A DNA stretch of 64,000 bases, from contig NZ_CM001442.1 in assembly GCF_000244915.1 (NCBI RefSeq), positions 992,001 through 1,056,000 of the forward strand. The letters run 5' to 3'. A program made the translations under genes and the position numbers. This document shows positions 1-10,021 of this stretch, one piece after another. The notes under the pieces are model-generated. The model worked only from the letters and a program-made list of their open reading frames with translations, was not told where the DNA came from and made no database searches. The stretch is from Bradyrhizobium sp. WSM471 (GTDB lineage Bacteria > Pseudomonadota > Alphaproteobacteria > Rhizobiales > Xanthobacteraceae). Numbering within the stretch: position 1 is the first letter of the stretch; each line of letters starts with the position of its first letter.

Positions 1-1720
1 TCTCCAGAAGTTTGCGCTTACGGGTGATGTCGCCGCCGTAGCACTTTGCGGTGACGTCCTTGCGTAGCGCGCGGACCGTTTCGCGCGCGATCACCTTGCC
101 GCCGATCGCTGCCTGGATCGGGATCTGGAACATGTGCGGCGGGATCAAATCCTTCATCTTCTCGACCATGGCGCGGCCGCGGCCTTCGGCACGGGTGCGA
201 TGCACCAGCATCGAGAGCGCGTCGACCGGCTCGTTGTTGACGAGGATCTGCATCTTCACCAGATCGGCCGGCTTGTAGTCGGTGAGATGATAGTCGAACG
301 AGGCGTAGCCCTTGGAGACCGACTTCAGGCGATCGTAGAAATCGAACACGACCTCGTTGAGCGGCAGATCGTATTTCACCATGGCGCGGGAGCCGACATA
401 GGTCAGCTCCTTCTGCACGCCGCGGCGGTCCTGGCACAGCTTCAGCACGCTGCCGAGATATTCGTCGGGGGTGAGGATCGTGGCCTCGATCCAGGGCTCC
501 TGGATCTCCGCGATCTTGACCACATCAGGCATGTCGACAGGATTGTGAATCGAGATTTCCTGGCCGTCAGTGAGGCTCATCTTGTAGATCACGCTGGGCG
601 CGGTCGCGATCAGGTTGAGATCGAATTCGCGCGACAGCCGCTCCTGGATGATCTCCAGGTGCAACAGCCCGAGGAAGCCGCAGCGGAAGCCGAAGCCGAG
701 TGCGGCCGAGGTCTCCATCTCGTAGGAGAAGCTGGCATCGTTGAGGCGCAGCTTGCCCATCGCCGCGCGCAAGGTCTCGAAGTCGTCGGCGTCGGCGGGG
801 AACAGGCCGCAGAACACCACGGGAATGGCCGGCTTGAAGCCCGGCAGCATCTCGGTCACCGGCTTCTTGTCGTCGGTGATGGTGTCGCCGACGCGGGTGT
901 CGGCCACTTCCTTGATCGCGGCGGTGATGAAGCCGATCTCGCCGGGGCCGAGCTCGTCGACCTGCGTCATCTTCGGGGTGAAGAAGCCGACGCGCTCGAT
1001 GTCATAGGCCGCGCCCGTGCCCATCATGCGGACCCGGCTGCCCTTCTTCATGACGCCGTCGACGACGCGGATCAGCACCACCACGCCGAGATAGACGTCG
1101 TACCAGCTGTCGACCAGCAACGCCTTCAGCGTCGCCTCGCGGTCACCCTTCGGCGGCGGCAGGCGGGTGACGATCGCCTCCAGCACGTCGGGCACGCCGA
1201 GGCCGGTCTTGGCCGAGATCATCACGGACTCGGACGCGTCGATGCCGATGACGTCCTCGATCTGTTGCTTGACCTTTTCCGGCTCGGCGGCGGGAAGGTC
1301 GACCTTGTTCAGGACCGGAACGATCTCATGCCCCGCATCGAGCGCGTGGTAGACGTTGGCGAGTGTCTGTGCCTCGACGCCCTGGCTGGCATCCACCACC
1401 AGCAGGGAACCCTCGCAGGCCGCCAGCGACCGCGAGACTTCGTAGGCGAAGTCGACGTGGCCGGGCGTGTCCATCAGGTTGAAGATGTAATCCTTGCCGT
1501 CCTTGGCGCGGTAGGCGAGGCGCACCGTCTGCGCCTTGATGGTGATGCCGCGCTCGCGCTCGATGTCCATGGAATCGAGCACCTGCTCCTTGCCCGCCAT
1601 TTCACGGTCGGTGAGGCCGCCGGTCATCTGGATCAGGCGGTCGGCCAGCGTCGATTTGCCATGGTCGATATGGGCGACGATGGAGAAATTGCGGATGTTG
1701 GAAATGGGGACGGTCGTCAT
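1..1720 (-). CDS. lepA: Elongation factor 4 (LepA), C-terminal end cut by window edge
   Basis: Ribosomal back-translocase GTPase of the EF-G-like family. The minus strand reads from ATG at 1718-1720 into [20 protein letters not shown], with the G1 motif AHIDHGKST at residues 16-24 and a DTPGH G3 motif further on. The NKVD G4 motif and the LepA-specific C-terminal domain follow. About 573 codons are present and the family is about 600 residues, so only the last few tens of residues lie outside the window. The gene is divergent from the caspase gene, with a 240-base gap in which I see no clear promoter. Confidence 0.97.
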   Translation of the reverse strand, partial: MTTVPISNIRNFSIVAHIDHGKSTLADRLIQMTGGLTDREMAGKEQVLDSMDIERERGITIKAQTVRLAYRAKDGKDYIFNLMDTPGHVDFAYEVSRSLAACEGSLLVVDASQGVEAQTLANVYHALDAGHEIVPVLNKVDLPAAEPEKVKQQIEDVIGIDASESVMISAKTGLGVPDVLEAIVTRLPPPKGDREATLKALLVDSWYDVYLGVVVLIRVVDGVMKKGSRVRMMGTGAAYDIERVGFFTPKMTQVDELGPGEIGFITAAIKEVADTRVGDTITDDKKPVTEMLPGFKPAIPVVFCGLFPADADDFETLRAAMGKLRLNDASFSYEMETSAALGFGFRCGFLGLLHLEIIQERLSREFDLNLIATAPSVIYKMSLTDGQEISIHNPVDMPDVVKIAEIQEPWIEATILTPDEYLGSVLKLCQDRRGVQKELTYVGSRAMVKYDLPLNEVVFDFYDRLKSVSKGYASFDYHLTDYKPADLVKMQILVNNEPVDALSMLVHRTRAEGRGRAMVEKMKDLIPPHMFQIPIQAAIGGKVIARETVRALRKDVTAKCYGGDITRKRKLLE

Positions 1721-1960
1721 GGGCGCGGGATACCACTCACACCCCCGTGCGGCAACCATTCACTTGGTCCTGCTGCGCCCCCAGAAGGCACGCCCGGCAG
1801 TGCGCCTGCGCGTCCGGGACGGGGCAGCCGGCCCTGCCTCCCGCGGGACCAGAGGGTGGACGGCATCGATCCGCCAGCCGCTGCGATCTCCGGCCTCCCT
1901 GCCATCGATTTCAGCGACCGCCTCTGCTAGTTTTCCGGCTTTCTGTCATGGAAACAGGCA

Positions 1961-3319
1961 ATGCATTGGAAGCGCCTTTCCGCTTTGTTGGTTGCGGCGT
2001 GTTTCGCCTTCCCGGCCGCTGCTGAAAAACGCGTGGCCCTCGTCATAGGCAATTCCGCCTACCAGAACGTGTCGCGGCTGGAAAATCCCAGGAATGACGC
2101 GCTGCTGGTGGCCGATACCTTGCATAGGCTCGGCTTCACGCTGGTCGGCGGCGGCGCCCAGGTCGAGCTGGACAAGGCAGGCTTCGACAATGCGGTCCAA
2201 CGTTTCGGCAACCAGCTGATCGGCGCAGATGTCGCCCTGTTCTATTACGCCGGACACGGCATCCAGGTCCGCGGCACGAACTATCTCGTTCCGGTCTCGG
2301 CGAATCCGACGCGCGAGTCCGATGTGGATTTCCAAATGGTCGACGCCGCGCTGGTGCTGCGGCAGATGGACGGCGCAGGAACCAAGCTGAACATCGTCAT
2401 TCTCGATGCATGCAGGAACAATCCGTTCGGTGGTCGCGGCCTCCGTGGCTCCGACGGAGGTTTGGCGCAAATCCGGGCGCCGGAGGGAACGCTGCTCTCC
2501 TACGCCACGCAACCGGGCAACGTCGCGCTCGACGGATCCGATGGGCACAGTCCCTACACGCGCGCGCTGGTCGAGACGATGCAGAGACCCGGGCTCGACG
2601 TGCTCCAGGCGTTCAATCAGGTGGGGCTCATTGTGAAGCGCTCGACCGGTAGCTCGCAGCAACCCTGGGTCTCCAGCTCGCCGATCGATGGATCATTCTA
2701 CTTTTCAGGCGCGCCTGCAGTGCAGGTCGCGCCGGTCAACGTGCCGGCAACGGTCGCGTCGCCCCCTGCGAACCTTCCGCCTTCCACACCTCCGGTTGCG
2801 AGAACCCAATCGGATTTCCTTTTCCCGGATTCGGATAGCCGGCTGCTTGCCGACGGCGATTTGAAGACGCTGAGCAAGGAAGAGCTGCGCCTCGCCCGCA
2901 ACGAAATCTTTGCGCGGCGAGGGCGCTACTTCAACTCGCCCGAACTGACCGCGAGGTTCAGCAAGTTCTCCTGGTATGTACCGCGCACCTGGGACCCGCC
3001 GCTGAACGCCATCGAGAAGGCAAATGTCGCCTTGATCGACCGCTATGAATCCGGCGGCCCGGCTCAAGGCAGCCTCATCTTTCCCGATTCAGATCGACGC
3101 CTGCTCACGCCGGCGGATCTGCGCGGGCTGTCGAACGAGGAAATCCGTATCGCACGCAACGAGATCTACGCGCGGCGGGGGCGATATTTCGAGGCGGCAG
3201 ATCTCAAGGCCCGTTTTGAACGCTTCCCGTGGTACGCTCCCAACACGTGGAATCCGAAACTCAATTCGATCGAGGAGACGAATGCCGCGCTGCTCGATCA
3301 GGCCGGCAGGCGTCGATGA
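1961..3319 (+). CDS. Secreted caspase-family (C14) protease with two YARHG domains
   Basis: A 452-residue protein with an N-terminal signal peptide (cleavage likely after about residue 21, FPAAA). The caspase-like p20 fold follows, beginning at KRVALVIGNSAYQ. The catalytic dyad is visible: His99 in FYYAGHG and Cys151 in ILDACRNN. A proline-rich linker (about 250-283) leads to two tandem YARHG domains (about 286-361 and 373-447), each with a copy of the motif (FARRGRYF, YARRGRYF) and a WY..PxTWxP ending. The dyad is intact, so proteolysis is expected, probably in the periplasm. Its last four bases overlap the start of the M15 peptidase gene, so the two are probably co-translated. The substrate is unknown. 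Domain assignment is firm; the cellular role is not. Confidence 0.9.
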   Translation: MHWKRLSALLVAACFAFPAAAEKRVALVIGNSAYQNVSRLENPRNDALLVADTLHRLGFTLVGGGAQVELDKAGFDNAVQRFGNQLIGADVALFYYAGHGIQVRGTNYLVPVSANPTRESDVDFQMVDAALVLRQMDGAGTKLNIVILDACRNNPFGGRGLRGSDGGLAQIRAPEGTLLSYATQPGNVALDGSDGHSPYTRALVETMQRPGLDVLQAFNQVGLIVKRSTGSSQQPWVSSSPIDGSFYFSGAPAVQVAPVNVPATVASPPANLPPSTPPVARTQSDFLFPDSDSRLLADGDLKTLSKEELRLARNEIFARRGRYFNSPELTARFSKFSWYVPRTWDPPLNAIEKANVALIDRYESGGPAQGSLIFPDSDRRLLTPADLRGLSNEEIRIARNEIYARRGRYFEAADLKARFERFPWYAPNTWNPKLNSIEETNAALLDQAGRRR

Positions 3320-4086
3320 CAATCGCATTGCGGGCAGCACAGATCGTCGTCGCCTTGGTGGCTGCGTCCGTGCCGGCGGACGCTCAAACCAGAACCGAAC
3401 TTCTGGATCAGCTGGTGCGTGCCTATCCCGATTTCCTGACCGGCCACGATGGCAAGCAAATTTCGTGGCGCGATGGCACTAAGATGCCGGTGGACGATGG
3501 TGTCGACGACAAATCGTTTGACCAGCGGCTGCGCAATGCCTCGATCATCGACCAGCTCCGGTTGGCCTATCCCGTAGGGGCTTCTGCGCCGCCCGCGTTG
3601 AACGCCGATCCCGGCAGATTCCGGAACGAAGCGTTTTTCACGAAGATGTATGGTGACTGCCGTGCTGGAGCGGTGCAGCGGAATCTCGTGACCATCACCT
3701 GGTTGCCGCGATCATGGGGGAAGGCGGTCCAGGTGACGCGGATCAATGGCGTCGCGGATCGGCTCAAGGAGGTGTCGGCGGAAATCGACAAGCTCGAACC
3801 AGCGCTGAGGGCCGCAGCCTTTCCCATTGCCGGCGTGCTGTCGTGCCGGCCGGTCGCCGATACCGGTAAGATGAGCATGCATGGCTATGCCGTCGCGATC
3901 GATCTGAACCTGCGATATTCCGACTATTGGCTGTGGGCGGGCCGCGGAAAGTCGATCCCGTACAAGAACAGGATGCCGCGGGAGATCGTCGATATCTTCG
4001 AACGCCACGGGTTCATCTGGGGAGGCAAATGGTATCATTACGACACGATGCACTTTGAATATCGCCCGGAACTACTGGCCCGGTGA
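3316..4086 (+). CDS. M15-family metallopeptidase (D-Ala-D-Ala carboxypeptidase type), secreted
   Basis: A 256-residue protein starting at the ATG that overlaps the upstream stop codon (ATGA). The longer frame start at 3229 lies inside the caspase gene and is unlikely. A signal peptide ends near residue 23 (PADAQT). The zinc site typical of M15 peptidases is present: His189 and Asp196 in SMHGYAVAID, and His246 in YHYDTMHFEY. Family members cut D-Ala-D-Ala or related peptidoglycan peptides in the periplasm. Overlap with a secreted caspase/YARHG protein suggests a joint envelope role, which is inference. Confidence 0.85.
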   Translation: MTIALRAAQIVVALVAASVPADAQTRTELLDQLVRAYPDFLTGHDGKQISWRDGTKMPVDDGVDDKSFDQRLRNASIIDQLRLAYPVGASAPPALNADPGRFRNEAFFTKMYGDCRAGAVQRNLVTITWLPRSWGKAVQVTRINGVADRLKEVSAEIDKLEPALRAAAFPIAGVLSCRPVADTGKMSMHGYAVAIDLNLRYSDYWLWAGRGKSIPYKNRMPREIVDIFERHGFIWGGKWYHYDTMHFEYRPELLAR

Positions 4087-4172
4087 TTCCGTATCGTTTC
4101 CGTGCTCCAGGCCGTCATTCATTCACGCCAAGCTGATTTCACTCAAGCGCGAAACGCGCTACCCAAGCGGCC

Positions 4173-5798
4173 ATGTCTACAACCTCGATCCCCTCCACCC
4201 GGACACGCGCAAAAGCCCGGGTGAGTTTCAAGCGTTTCCGGGCCTGGCTGGTTGCCAGCGCCACCCGCCCCGAGGCGCGCCTCTGGCTGGTGATCCAGCT
4301 CGCCATCCTGCATGCGGTGCTCTGGACCTTCATCCTGATCAATCTCAAGGCCGCGCAGGACGTTCACATGGACGTCGCGGAAGCCTGGGGCTGGGGCCAG
4401 AAATTCCTCTGGGGCTATGGCAAGCACCCGCCGCTGTCGGGCTGGGTCGCCGGCCTCTGGTTCACACTGTTCCCGCCGACGGATTGGGCGACCTATGCGC
4501 TGGCGATGGCGACCGTCGGCACCGGTATGGTGATCTGCTGGCTCATTGCGCTGCGCGTCGTGGATGCGCGGCGCGCGTTCCTGGTCGTGGTGATGGTCGC
4601 GCTCTATCCGATCTTCAATTTCAAGGGTTTCAAGTACAATCCCGACCTGCTCCAGCTCGTCACCTTGCCGCTCCTCGTGCTCGCTTATCTCAATGCGTTC
4701 GAGAAGCGGAGCTGGCAATCCGGAGTCCTGCTCGGCCTTGCCGGCGCGCTGGCGCTGATGACCAAATATTGGGTGCTGACCATGATCGGCGCCATCGGGC
4801 TTGCCGCGCTGATCCATCCGGAGCGAATGAGATTCCTGTCATCGCCAGCGCCATGGGTTGCGATCGCGACGATGGCGGCGGCGATGATCCCGCACATCGT
4901 CTGGCTGGCGGACGCGCATTTCGTGCCGCTGACCTATGCCGGCGACACCTACAGCCTCGAGGACAGCGGCCAGGTGCATCAGCTCGTGGCCGGCTATGCC
5001 CTGCACAACGTCGCGCTGCTGGCATTGCCGGTGGCGCTGGCCGCGCTGGCGATGGCGCTGGTGCCGCCTTGGTTCAGGCTGCTCCTGCGTGCGCCCTCGC
5101 GCATCGTCACGCGGGCCTGGGCGCGCGGCGCGAATGCGAGCGTGAACCTTTCGCAGGCGCGCAACGTCTGGCTCATTCAGATCATCGTCGCGGTCGGCCC
5201 CGCGCTCGGCGCGCTGGCCTTCAGCATCTACATGAAGACCGATTGGGGCATCTCGCTGTTCTTTCTGGTGCCGCTCTCGCTGGTCGCGATCCCGGCGTTG
5301 CGGGTGCAGAGCGCTGCGCTGTTCAACATTGTCGCGATCTGGCTCGTGCTCAACGTCGCCACGCTCATTGCCTCGCCCTGGATCGCCGCGCGCGAGATGG
5401 CGGCCAATGCGGGCAACACGGCGACCTATGGCGCGCGCTCGGATCTCGCGCGCGAGCTGACGCAGGCCTGGCACGCGCGCTTCGCCTCGCGCTGGGCGGT
5501 CGTCGCCGGCACCATGGAGTCGATCCAGCCGATGGTGTTCTACAGCCCGGATCATCCGGCCGCGTTCACGCCGCTCGAAGCCTGGGGGTCCGGGTTGATT
5601 TCGCCCGATGACGTCAAGCGATACGGCTTCATCGGCGTGTTCGATCCGGCCGACGGCCGCCTGCCGGCCTTCGAGAAATGGGTGTCCGAGGTCGCGCCGA
5701 ACGCCGAGCGCATCGTGATGACGACGCGCCGTTTCACCCACGGCAAGGCCGGTCCGTCGATGAGCTGGAACATCTACATCGCGCCGCCGGGGAATTGA
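4173..5798 (+). CDS. Glycosyltransferase family 39-like (ArnT/PMT-type) membrane protein
   Basis: A 541-residue polytopic membrane protein. The short basic N-terminus is followed by about ten hydrophobic segments. The first periplasmic loop carries the GT39-type acidic patch (DVHMDVAEAW, residues 63-72) followed by GKHPPLSGW, the usual D/E...HPPL signature of enzymes that move a sugar from a polyprenyl-phosphate donor. The C-terminal 140 residues form a soluble periplasmic domain. The acceptor (lipid A, protein or other glycan) cannot be told from sequence. The gene stands alone, with the convergent ptsH gene ending 16 bases beyond it. Confidence 0.82.
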   Translation: MSTTSIPSTRTRAKARVSFKRFRAWLVASATRPEARLWLVIQLAILHAVLWTFILINLKAAQDVHMDVAEAWGWGQKFLWGYGKHPPLSGWVAGLWFTLFPPTDWATYALAMATVGTGMVICWLIALRVVDARRAFLVVVMVALYPIFNFKGFKYNPDLLQLVTLPLLVLAYLNAFEKRSWQSGVLLGLAGALALMTKYWVLTMIGAIGLAALIHPERMRFLSSPAPWVAIATMAAAMIPHIVWLADAHFVPLTYAGDTYSLEDSGQVHQLVAGYALHNVALLALPVALAALAMALVPPWFRLLLRAPSRIVTRAWARGANASVNLSQARNVWLIQIIVAVGPALGALAFSIYMKTDWGISLFFLVPLSLVAIPALRVQSAALFNIVAIWLVLNVATLIASPWIAAREMAANAGNTATYGARSDLARELTQAWHARFASRWAVVAGTMESIQPMVFYSPDHPAAFTPLEAWGSGLISPDDVKRYGFIGVFDPADGRLPAFEKWVSEVAPNAERIVMTTRRFTHGKAGPSMSWNIYIAPPGN

Positions 5799-5813
5799 TC
5801 GAGGCGAGGCCGC

Positions 5814-6131
5814 CTAGATCCCTTCCTCGTTGAATTTGCTTTCAACGAGTTCGGTGATCGCCGCGAGCGCTGCTTCGGCATCATCGCCGGCAGCGGCGAC
5901 CGTGATGGTGGTGCCCGGACCGGCGGCGAGCATCATCAGGCCCATGATCGAGGTGCCGCCGACGGTTTCGCCGCCGCGCGTCACCCAGACCTGCGCGCTG
6001 AAGCGCTCGACGGCCTGGACGAACTTTGCGGAGGCCCGCGCGTGCAGGCCGCGCTTGTTGATGATCAGAAGGTCCTTGGAGATCGCGCCCGCGGGCACGC
6101 CCGTCCCGGCTTGCGGCGCCTCGTCGCTCAT
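5814..6131 (-). CDS. ptsH: HPr phosphocarrier protein of the PTS-Ntr chain
   Basis: A 105-residue HPr. The phosphorylated histidine is His30 in KRGLHARASAKF, and the regulatory serine is Ser61 in GGTSIMGLMML, matching Ser46 of classical HPr and being the target of HprK. About 15 extra N-terminal residues precede the usual HPr start. Its ATG overlaps the EIIA stop codon by four bases, so it is the last gene of the chvI-chvG-hprK-EIIA-ptsH run. It is expected to act in regulation of metabolism and the envelope, not in sugar import, because no EIIB/EIIC genes are nearby. Confidence 0.95.
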   Translation of the reverse strand: MSDEAPQAGTGVPAGAISKDLLIINKRGLHARASAKFVQAVERFSAQVWVTRGGETVGGTSIMGLMMLAAGPGTTITVAAAGDDAEAALAAITELVESKFNEEGI

Positions 6132-6529
6132 TTGCCGGCGAGGACGCGGCTGGCGATGGTGACGTATTTGCGGCCGGCTTCCTGGGCCATCGCGATCGCG
6201 TCGGGGAGCGGACGCTCTTCGCGGACCTTGGCGAGCTTCACCAGCATGGGAAGGTTGATGCCCGCGAGCACCTCGACCTTCGGCCGGCTCATGCAGGATA
6301 TTGCCAGGTTGGATGGCGTGCCGCCGAACATGTCGGTGAGGATCGCGACGCCATCGCCGGAATCGACGCGGTTAACCGCCTCGATGATGTCGCTTCGACA
6401 GAGATCGGAATCATCTTCGGCACCGATCGTGATCGCTTCGATTTGCTTTTGTGGGCCCATGACATGTTCAAGCGCTGCCTTGAATTCGTCGGCAAGGCGC
6501 CCGTGGGTCACAAGTACTAGACCAATCAT
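6128..6529 (-). CDS. PTS EIIA component, mannose type (EIIA-Man/ManX-like)
   Basis: A 133-residue EIIA of the mannose family. The N-terminus MIGLVLVTHGRLADEF contains the phosphoryl-accepting His9, and the DMFGGTPSN signature of EIIA-Man follows. Start chosen at 6529 because GAGGAG sits about 7 bases upstream; the frame extends 19 codons further but without a ribosome site. In alphaproteobacteria this protein is the terminal acceptor of a regulatory PTS without sugar permease. It overlaps ptsH by four bases and lies 133 bases downstream of hprK. Confidence 0.93.
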   Translation of the reverse strand: MIGLVLVTHGRLADEFKAALEHVMGPQKQIEAITIGAEDDSDLCRSDIIEAVNRVDSGDGVAILTDMFGGTPSNLAISCMSRPKVEVLAGINLPMLVKLAKVREERPLPDAIAMAQEAGRKYVTIASRVLAGK

Positions 6530-6662
6530 CGGAAAACTCCTCGCGGGCGCTTTTGGTGCACCGCACGAACGCGCCACTTTGACCATCCAGAGCCCCCGCG
6601 CAAGAGGGGATGTTGCGTATCTCCCTGAATCTAGACGGATGGATAAGGGGAGTTGCGCCGGT

Positions 6663-7187
6663 CTATTCGGTCGCGAGTGTGGGGTTCATATGGTTACCAT
6701 TTCCCTTCAAACAATCGCCTGAAGGGTTAACGGAAGATGAACTCTTGGTAGTGGTCAAGGCGGCGACAACCAGAGGAAGGGGCGAATAGTCGCGGCCGAT
6801 GGGGATTCGCGGTATTTCAACACCTAAAATGCCTGTTTTCAGGGATTCGCCCGGCGGGAGCCGCTCCGCGTCCGCGGCGTCCAGATCGACCACGAGGCCG
6901 ACGGTCGCATGCTCCACAAAGTCGCAGCGGCGGATTCCCAGCCCCCGGATCTCGATCAGGCCGGCCAGGACCGGGGCGGGGCGGACCTCAATTTCGCGGC
7001 CGACTGTCGCCAGATGGACACGGTCATCACCGACCAGAACGGCCCTTTCGAGCACGCCGCTACGTCCCGCCATGATCAAATCGAAGGCAAGGCGCGACTT
7101 GCCGGAGCCCGAGGGCCCGCGGATCAGCACCGCCAGATCTCCCACCTTGACCGCCGAGGCGTGAATGCTGGGGCCGCCGTCGCTCAT
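6663..7187 (-). CDS. hprK: HPr kinase/phosphorylase, short alphaproteobacterial form
   Basis: A 174-residue protein equivalent to only the C-terminal catalytic half of Gram-positive HprK. Walker A is GPSGSGKS at residues 24-31, and the HprK signature follows around EIRGLGIRR. It phosphorylates Ser61 of HPr (and can reverse this), linking energy state to the PTS-Ntr chain. The start codon overlaps the chvG stop (ATGA), so sensor kinase and HPr kinase are translationally coupled. The last 30 residues are low-complexity (TTTKSSSS...) and unlikely to be catalytic. Confidence 0.94.
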   Translation of the reverse strand: MSDGGPSIHASAVKVGDLAVLIRGPSGSGKSRLAFDLIMAGRSGVLERAVLVGDDRVHLATVGREIEVRPAPVLAGLIEIRGLGIRRCDFVEHATVGLVVDLDAADAERLPPGESLKTGILGVEIPRIPIGRDYSPLPLVVAALTTTKSSSSVNPSGDCLKGNGNHMNPTLATE

Positions 7188-8989
7188 AGCGCCGGCAGCC
7201 TCACCACGAAGCGCGCGCCGACCACGGTAGGCGCGCCGTCCTCGTCCGCCGGGCCGGGGCGGTTCTCGGCCCAGATGCGTCCGCCATGCGCGTCGACGAT
7301 CTGCTTGGAGATCGACAGGCCGAGGCCGGAGTTCTGGCCAAAGCCCTGATGAGGTCGGTCGGTGTAGAAGCGCTCGAAGATGCGCTCCAGCGCGTCGTCG
7401 CGGATTCCGGGGCCGTCGTCGTCGATCACGATCTCGATCTCTCCGCGCACGCGGCGGCAGGTGAGGCGCACCTTTTTGCCGGGCTCGGAGAAGGACTGTG
7501 CGTTGGAGAGCAGGTTGGAGACGACCTGTCCGAGCCGCGAATCGTGGCCGGTCACGGCGAAATTGTCGGTCGTGCTGCGGCCCTCGAAACGCATTTCGAC
7601 CGCGACGTCATGGCCGAGCTTGGTTTCATTGGCGACGGAGACGAGCGTCGTCAGCAGGCGGCGCAGGTCGACCGGGATGGCATCCTGGCGCTGCAGTTCG
7701 GCATCGAGACGGCTGGCATCGGAGATGTCCGAGATCAGCCGGTCGAGCCGCTTGACGTCATGCTCGATCACCTCGAGCAGGCGCGCGCGGCTGTTCTCGT
7801 TGCGCGCCAGCGGCAACGTCTCGACCGCGGAGCGCAAAGAGGTCAACGGGTTCTTCAATTCGTGCGCGACGTCGGCGGCGAACATCTCGATCGCTTCGAT
7901 GCGGCTGTAGAGTGCACTGGTCATGTCGCGCAGCGCACCGGAGAGATGGCCGATCTCGTCGCGACGACGGGTGAAGTCGGGAATTTCGACCCGGGTCCTG
8001 ATGCGGCGGCGGATCAGTTCGGCGCTGTCGGCGAGTCGGCGGACCGGACCTGCGATCGTGCTGGCGAGCAGCAGCGACAGCATGATCATGACCGCGGCGG
8101 CGACGCCGCCCACCTTGAGGATGGCGAGGCGCTCGGCGGTGACCATCTGGTCGATGTCGTCGCCCTGCGTCGACAGCATCAGCGCGCCGTGGATGGCGCG
8201 CGAGCGCAGCACGGGGACCGCGACAGAGACGATCACCTCGCCGCGCGCATTGACCCGCACCATCGAGCGCTTCTGGCCCTGGAGCGCGTCGCCGACCTCC
8301 GCATAGCCATTGCCGTTCTCGGGGCCGAGCTCGCGATAGAGCGGCAGGTCGCCGCGATTGAGCCAGGTACGGACCGCGACCATGCCGCGTTCGACTACTC
8401 CCGGCTTCTCGGCGGAGACCGACGGCAGGGGGAAGCGCACCACGGTATCGAGGCTGCGGCTGTCGACCAGCAGGCTGCCGTTCGGGTCGTAGATGCGGGC
8501 GCGCGTCTTGGTCGGCGAGATCAGCGTGCGCAGCACCGGCGCCACGCGCTCCGGATTGATCGGAAAATCCAGCGGGGAATACTCGTCCGACCCGCCATAG
8601 GTCTCGCCGGGCTTGAGGTCGAGCAACCGGTCGGGATCGATGGTGATGGCATTGGTCTGCACCGTCGCGGAGGCCGCGATCGCGCCGGCGATGATCTCCG
8701 CCTGTACCAGCAGGCTCTGCGCGCGCGCGTCGATCAGGCCGGCGCGGAATTGCGACAGATAGAGGATGCTCGCCACCAGCGCGACCAGGCCGGCGAGGTT
8801 GAGCGAGACGATGCGGCGGGTCAGGCTCGAGAAGGACAGCGCGAAGAAGAACTGCCCGGCGCGCTTCAGCCAGTTCAGCGGACGCCAGCCCCGCACGGCC
8901 GGCTTGTCCTCGGCCAATTGATCCGGAGCGCCGCGGGCGGTGACGTCCTCGGCGTTCTGGTTCTCGTCAGGCTGCGTTCGGTCAAGCAA
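7184..8989 (-). CDS. chvG: Sensor histidine kinase ChvG (ExoS/BvrS family)
   Basis: A 601-residue membrane sensor kinase. Order: cytoplasmic N-terminus, TM1 (about 60-80), a periplasmic sensor domain (about 81-288), TM2 (about 290-312), HAMP (about 313-365), the H-box with His376 in ADVAHELKNPLTSL, then N, G1 (DDDGPGI) and G2 boxes. The open frame begins at a TTG (8987-8989) two codons after an in-frame TGA, so the TTG or a more internal start must be used. ChvG senses acid or envelope stress at host contact in Agrobacterium, Sinorhizobium and Brucella and phosphorylates ChvI. It overlaps hprK by four bases and lies 116 bases after chvI. Confidence 0.95.
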   Translation of the reverse strand: MLDRTQPDENQNAEDVTARGAPDQLAEDKPAVRGWRPLNWLKRAGQFFFALSFSSLTRRIVSLNLAGLVALVASILYLSQFRAGLIDARAQSLLVQAEIIAGAIAASATVQTNAITIDPDRLLDLKPGETYGGSDEYSPLDFPINPERVAPVLRTLISPTKTRARIYDPNGSLLVDSRSLDTVVRFPLPSVSAEKPGVVERGMVAVRTWLNRGDLPLYRELGPENGNGYAEVGDALQGQKRSMVRVNARGEVIVSVAVPVLRSRAIHGALMLSTQGDDIDQMVTAERLAILKVGGVAAAVMIMLSLLLASTIAGPVRRLADSAELIRRRIRTRVEIPDFTRRRDEIGHLSGALRDMTSALYSRIEAIEMFAADVAHELKNPLTSLRSAVETLPLARNENSRARLLEVIEHDVKRLDRLISDISDASRLDAELQRQDAIPVDLRRLLTTLVSVANETKLGHDVAVEMRFEGRSTTDNFAVTGHDSRLGQVVSNLLSNAQSFSEPGKKVRLTCRRVRGEIEIVIDDDGPGIRDDALERIFERFYTDRPHQGFGQNSGLGLSISKQIVDAHGGRIWAENRPGPADEDGAPTVVGARFVVRLPAL

Positions 8990-9105
8990 TGCTCACGCCC
9001 GCGTTAGGACAGCTCGTGCGAAGGTCTCCGCATCCTAGAGCCATCCCGGTCCCGATGGAATCAGAACCGGCGATGCTCTCGGTCTTTGGTGGAGGCGCGC
9101 GCGCC

Positions 9106-9807
9106 TCAGGCTTCCTTGAAGCGGTAGCCGACGCCGTAGAGCGTCTCGATCATCTCGAACTCGTTGTCGACGACCTTGAACTTTTTGCGCAGTCGCTTGA
9201 TGTGGCTGTCGATGGTGCGGTCGTCGACATAGACCTGGTCGTCATAGGCGGCGTCCATCAGCGCATTGCGGCTCTTCACCACGCCGGGCCGGGTCGCGAG
9301 CGCCTGCAGGATCAGGAATTCGGTGACGGTCAGCGTCACAGGCTCGTTTTTCCAGGTGCAGGTGTGCCGTTCAGGATCCATGCGCAGCAGGCCGCGGTCG
9401 AGCGCCTTGGCGTCGTTCTCCTTCGGCGTGACGGTCGGATCCTTCGGCGCCGAACGGCGCAGCACCGCCTTGACGCGCTCGACCAGCAGGCGCTGCGAGA
9501 ACGGTTTGCGGATGAAGTCGTCGGCGCCCATTTTGAGGCCGAACAGTTCGTCGATCTCTTCGTCCTTGGAGGTCAGGAAGATCACGGGCAGGTCGGATTT
9601 CTGCCGCAGCCGGCGCAACGTCTCCATGCCGTCCATGCGCGGCATCTTGATGTCGAGGATGGCGAGATCGGGCTGGGTGGTGCGGAAACCGTCGAGCGCC
9701 GAGGCGCCGTCGGTATAGGTCATGATGCGGTAGCCTTCGGCCTCCAGCGCGATCGAGACGGATGTGAGAATGTTGCGGTCGTCGTCGACCAAAGCGATTG
9801 TGGGCAT
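9106..9807 (-). CDS. chvI: Response regulator ChvI (OmpR/PhoB class)
   Basis: A 233-residue regulator: receiver domain with phospho-acceptor Asp52 in [13 protein letters not shown], and a C-terminal winged helix ([21 protein letters not shown]). Start chosen at 9807 ([10 protein letters not shown]); the frame runs 19 codons further but that stretch does not look like receiver sequence. Partner of ChvG and first gene of the minus-strand run. It is divergent from the HugZ-like gene across 214 bases, where its promoter should lie. Confidence 0.96.
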   Translation of the reverse strand: MPTIALVDDDRNILTSVSIALEAEGYRIMTYTDGASALDGFRTTQPDLAILDIKMPRMDGMETLRRLRQKSDLPVIFLTSKDEEIDELFGLKMGADDFIRKPFSQRLLVERVKAVLRRSAPKDPTVTPKENDAKALDRGLLRMDPERHTCTWKNEPVTLTVTEFLILQALATRPGVVKSRNALMDAAYDDQVYVDDRTIDSHIKRLRKKFKVVDNEFEMIETLYGVGYRFKEA

Positions 9808-10021
9808 GAGCCTCTGCTTTCTGCTTTCCGTTTGGGTCGTGGCTTGAAACGGCGAGCAATCCACTGATGCGCCGCATACATGGGTGCCGATGTTGGCATT
9901 CGAACTTTGTCACCGAGCAATGCAAGCTAGGCTGAAGTGTGACCAAGTTCCACGAAACACGGCAGATTCGCCGCATCTCGACCCATAACCGGGCCCCGGT
10001 TTACCCGAAAAAAGGCCCTCC

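Noticed and set aside
134..1930. A 598-codon plus-strand frame opposite lepA
   Set aside because: Exact antisense shadow of lepA with Asp/His/Val-rich low-complexity translation.
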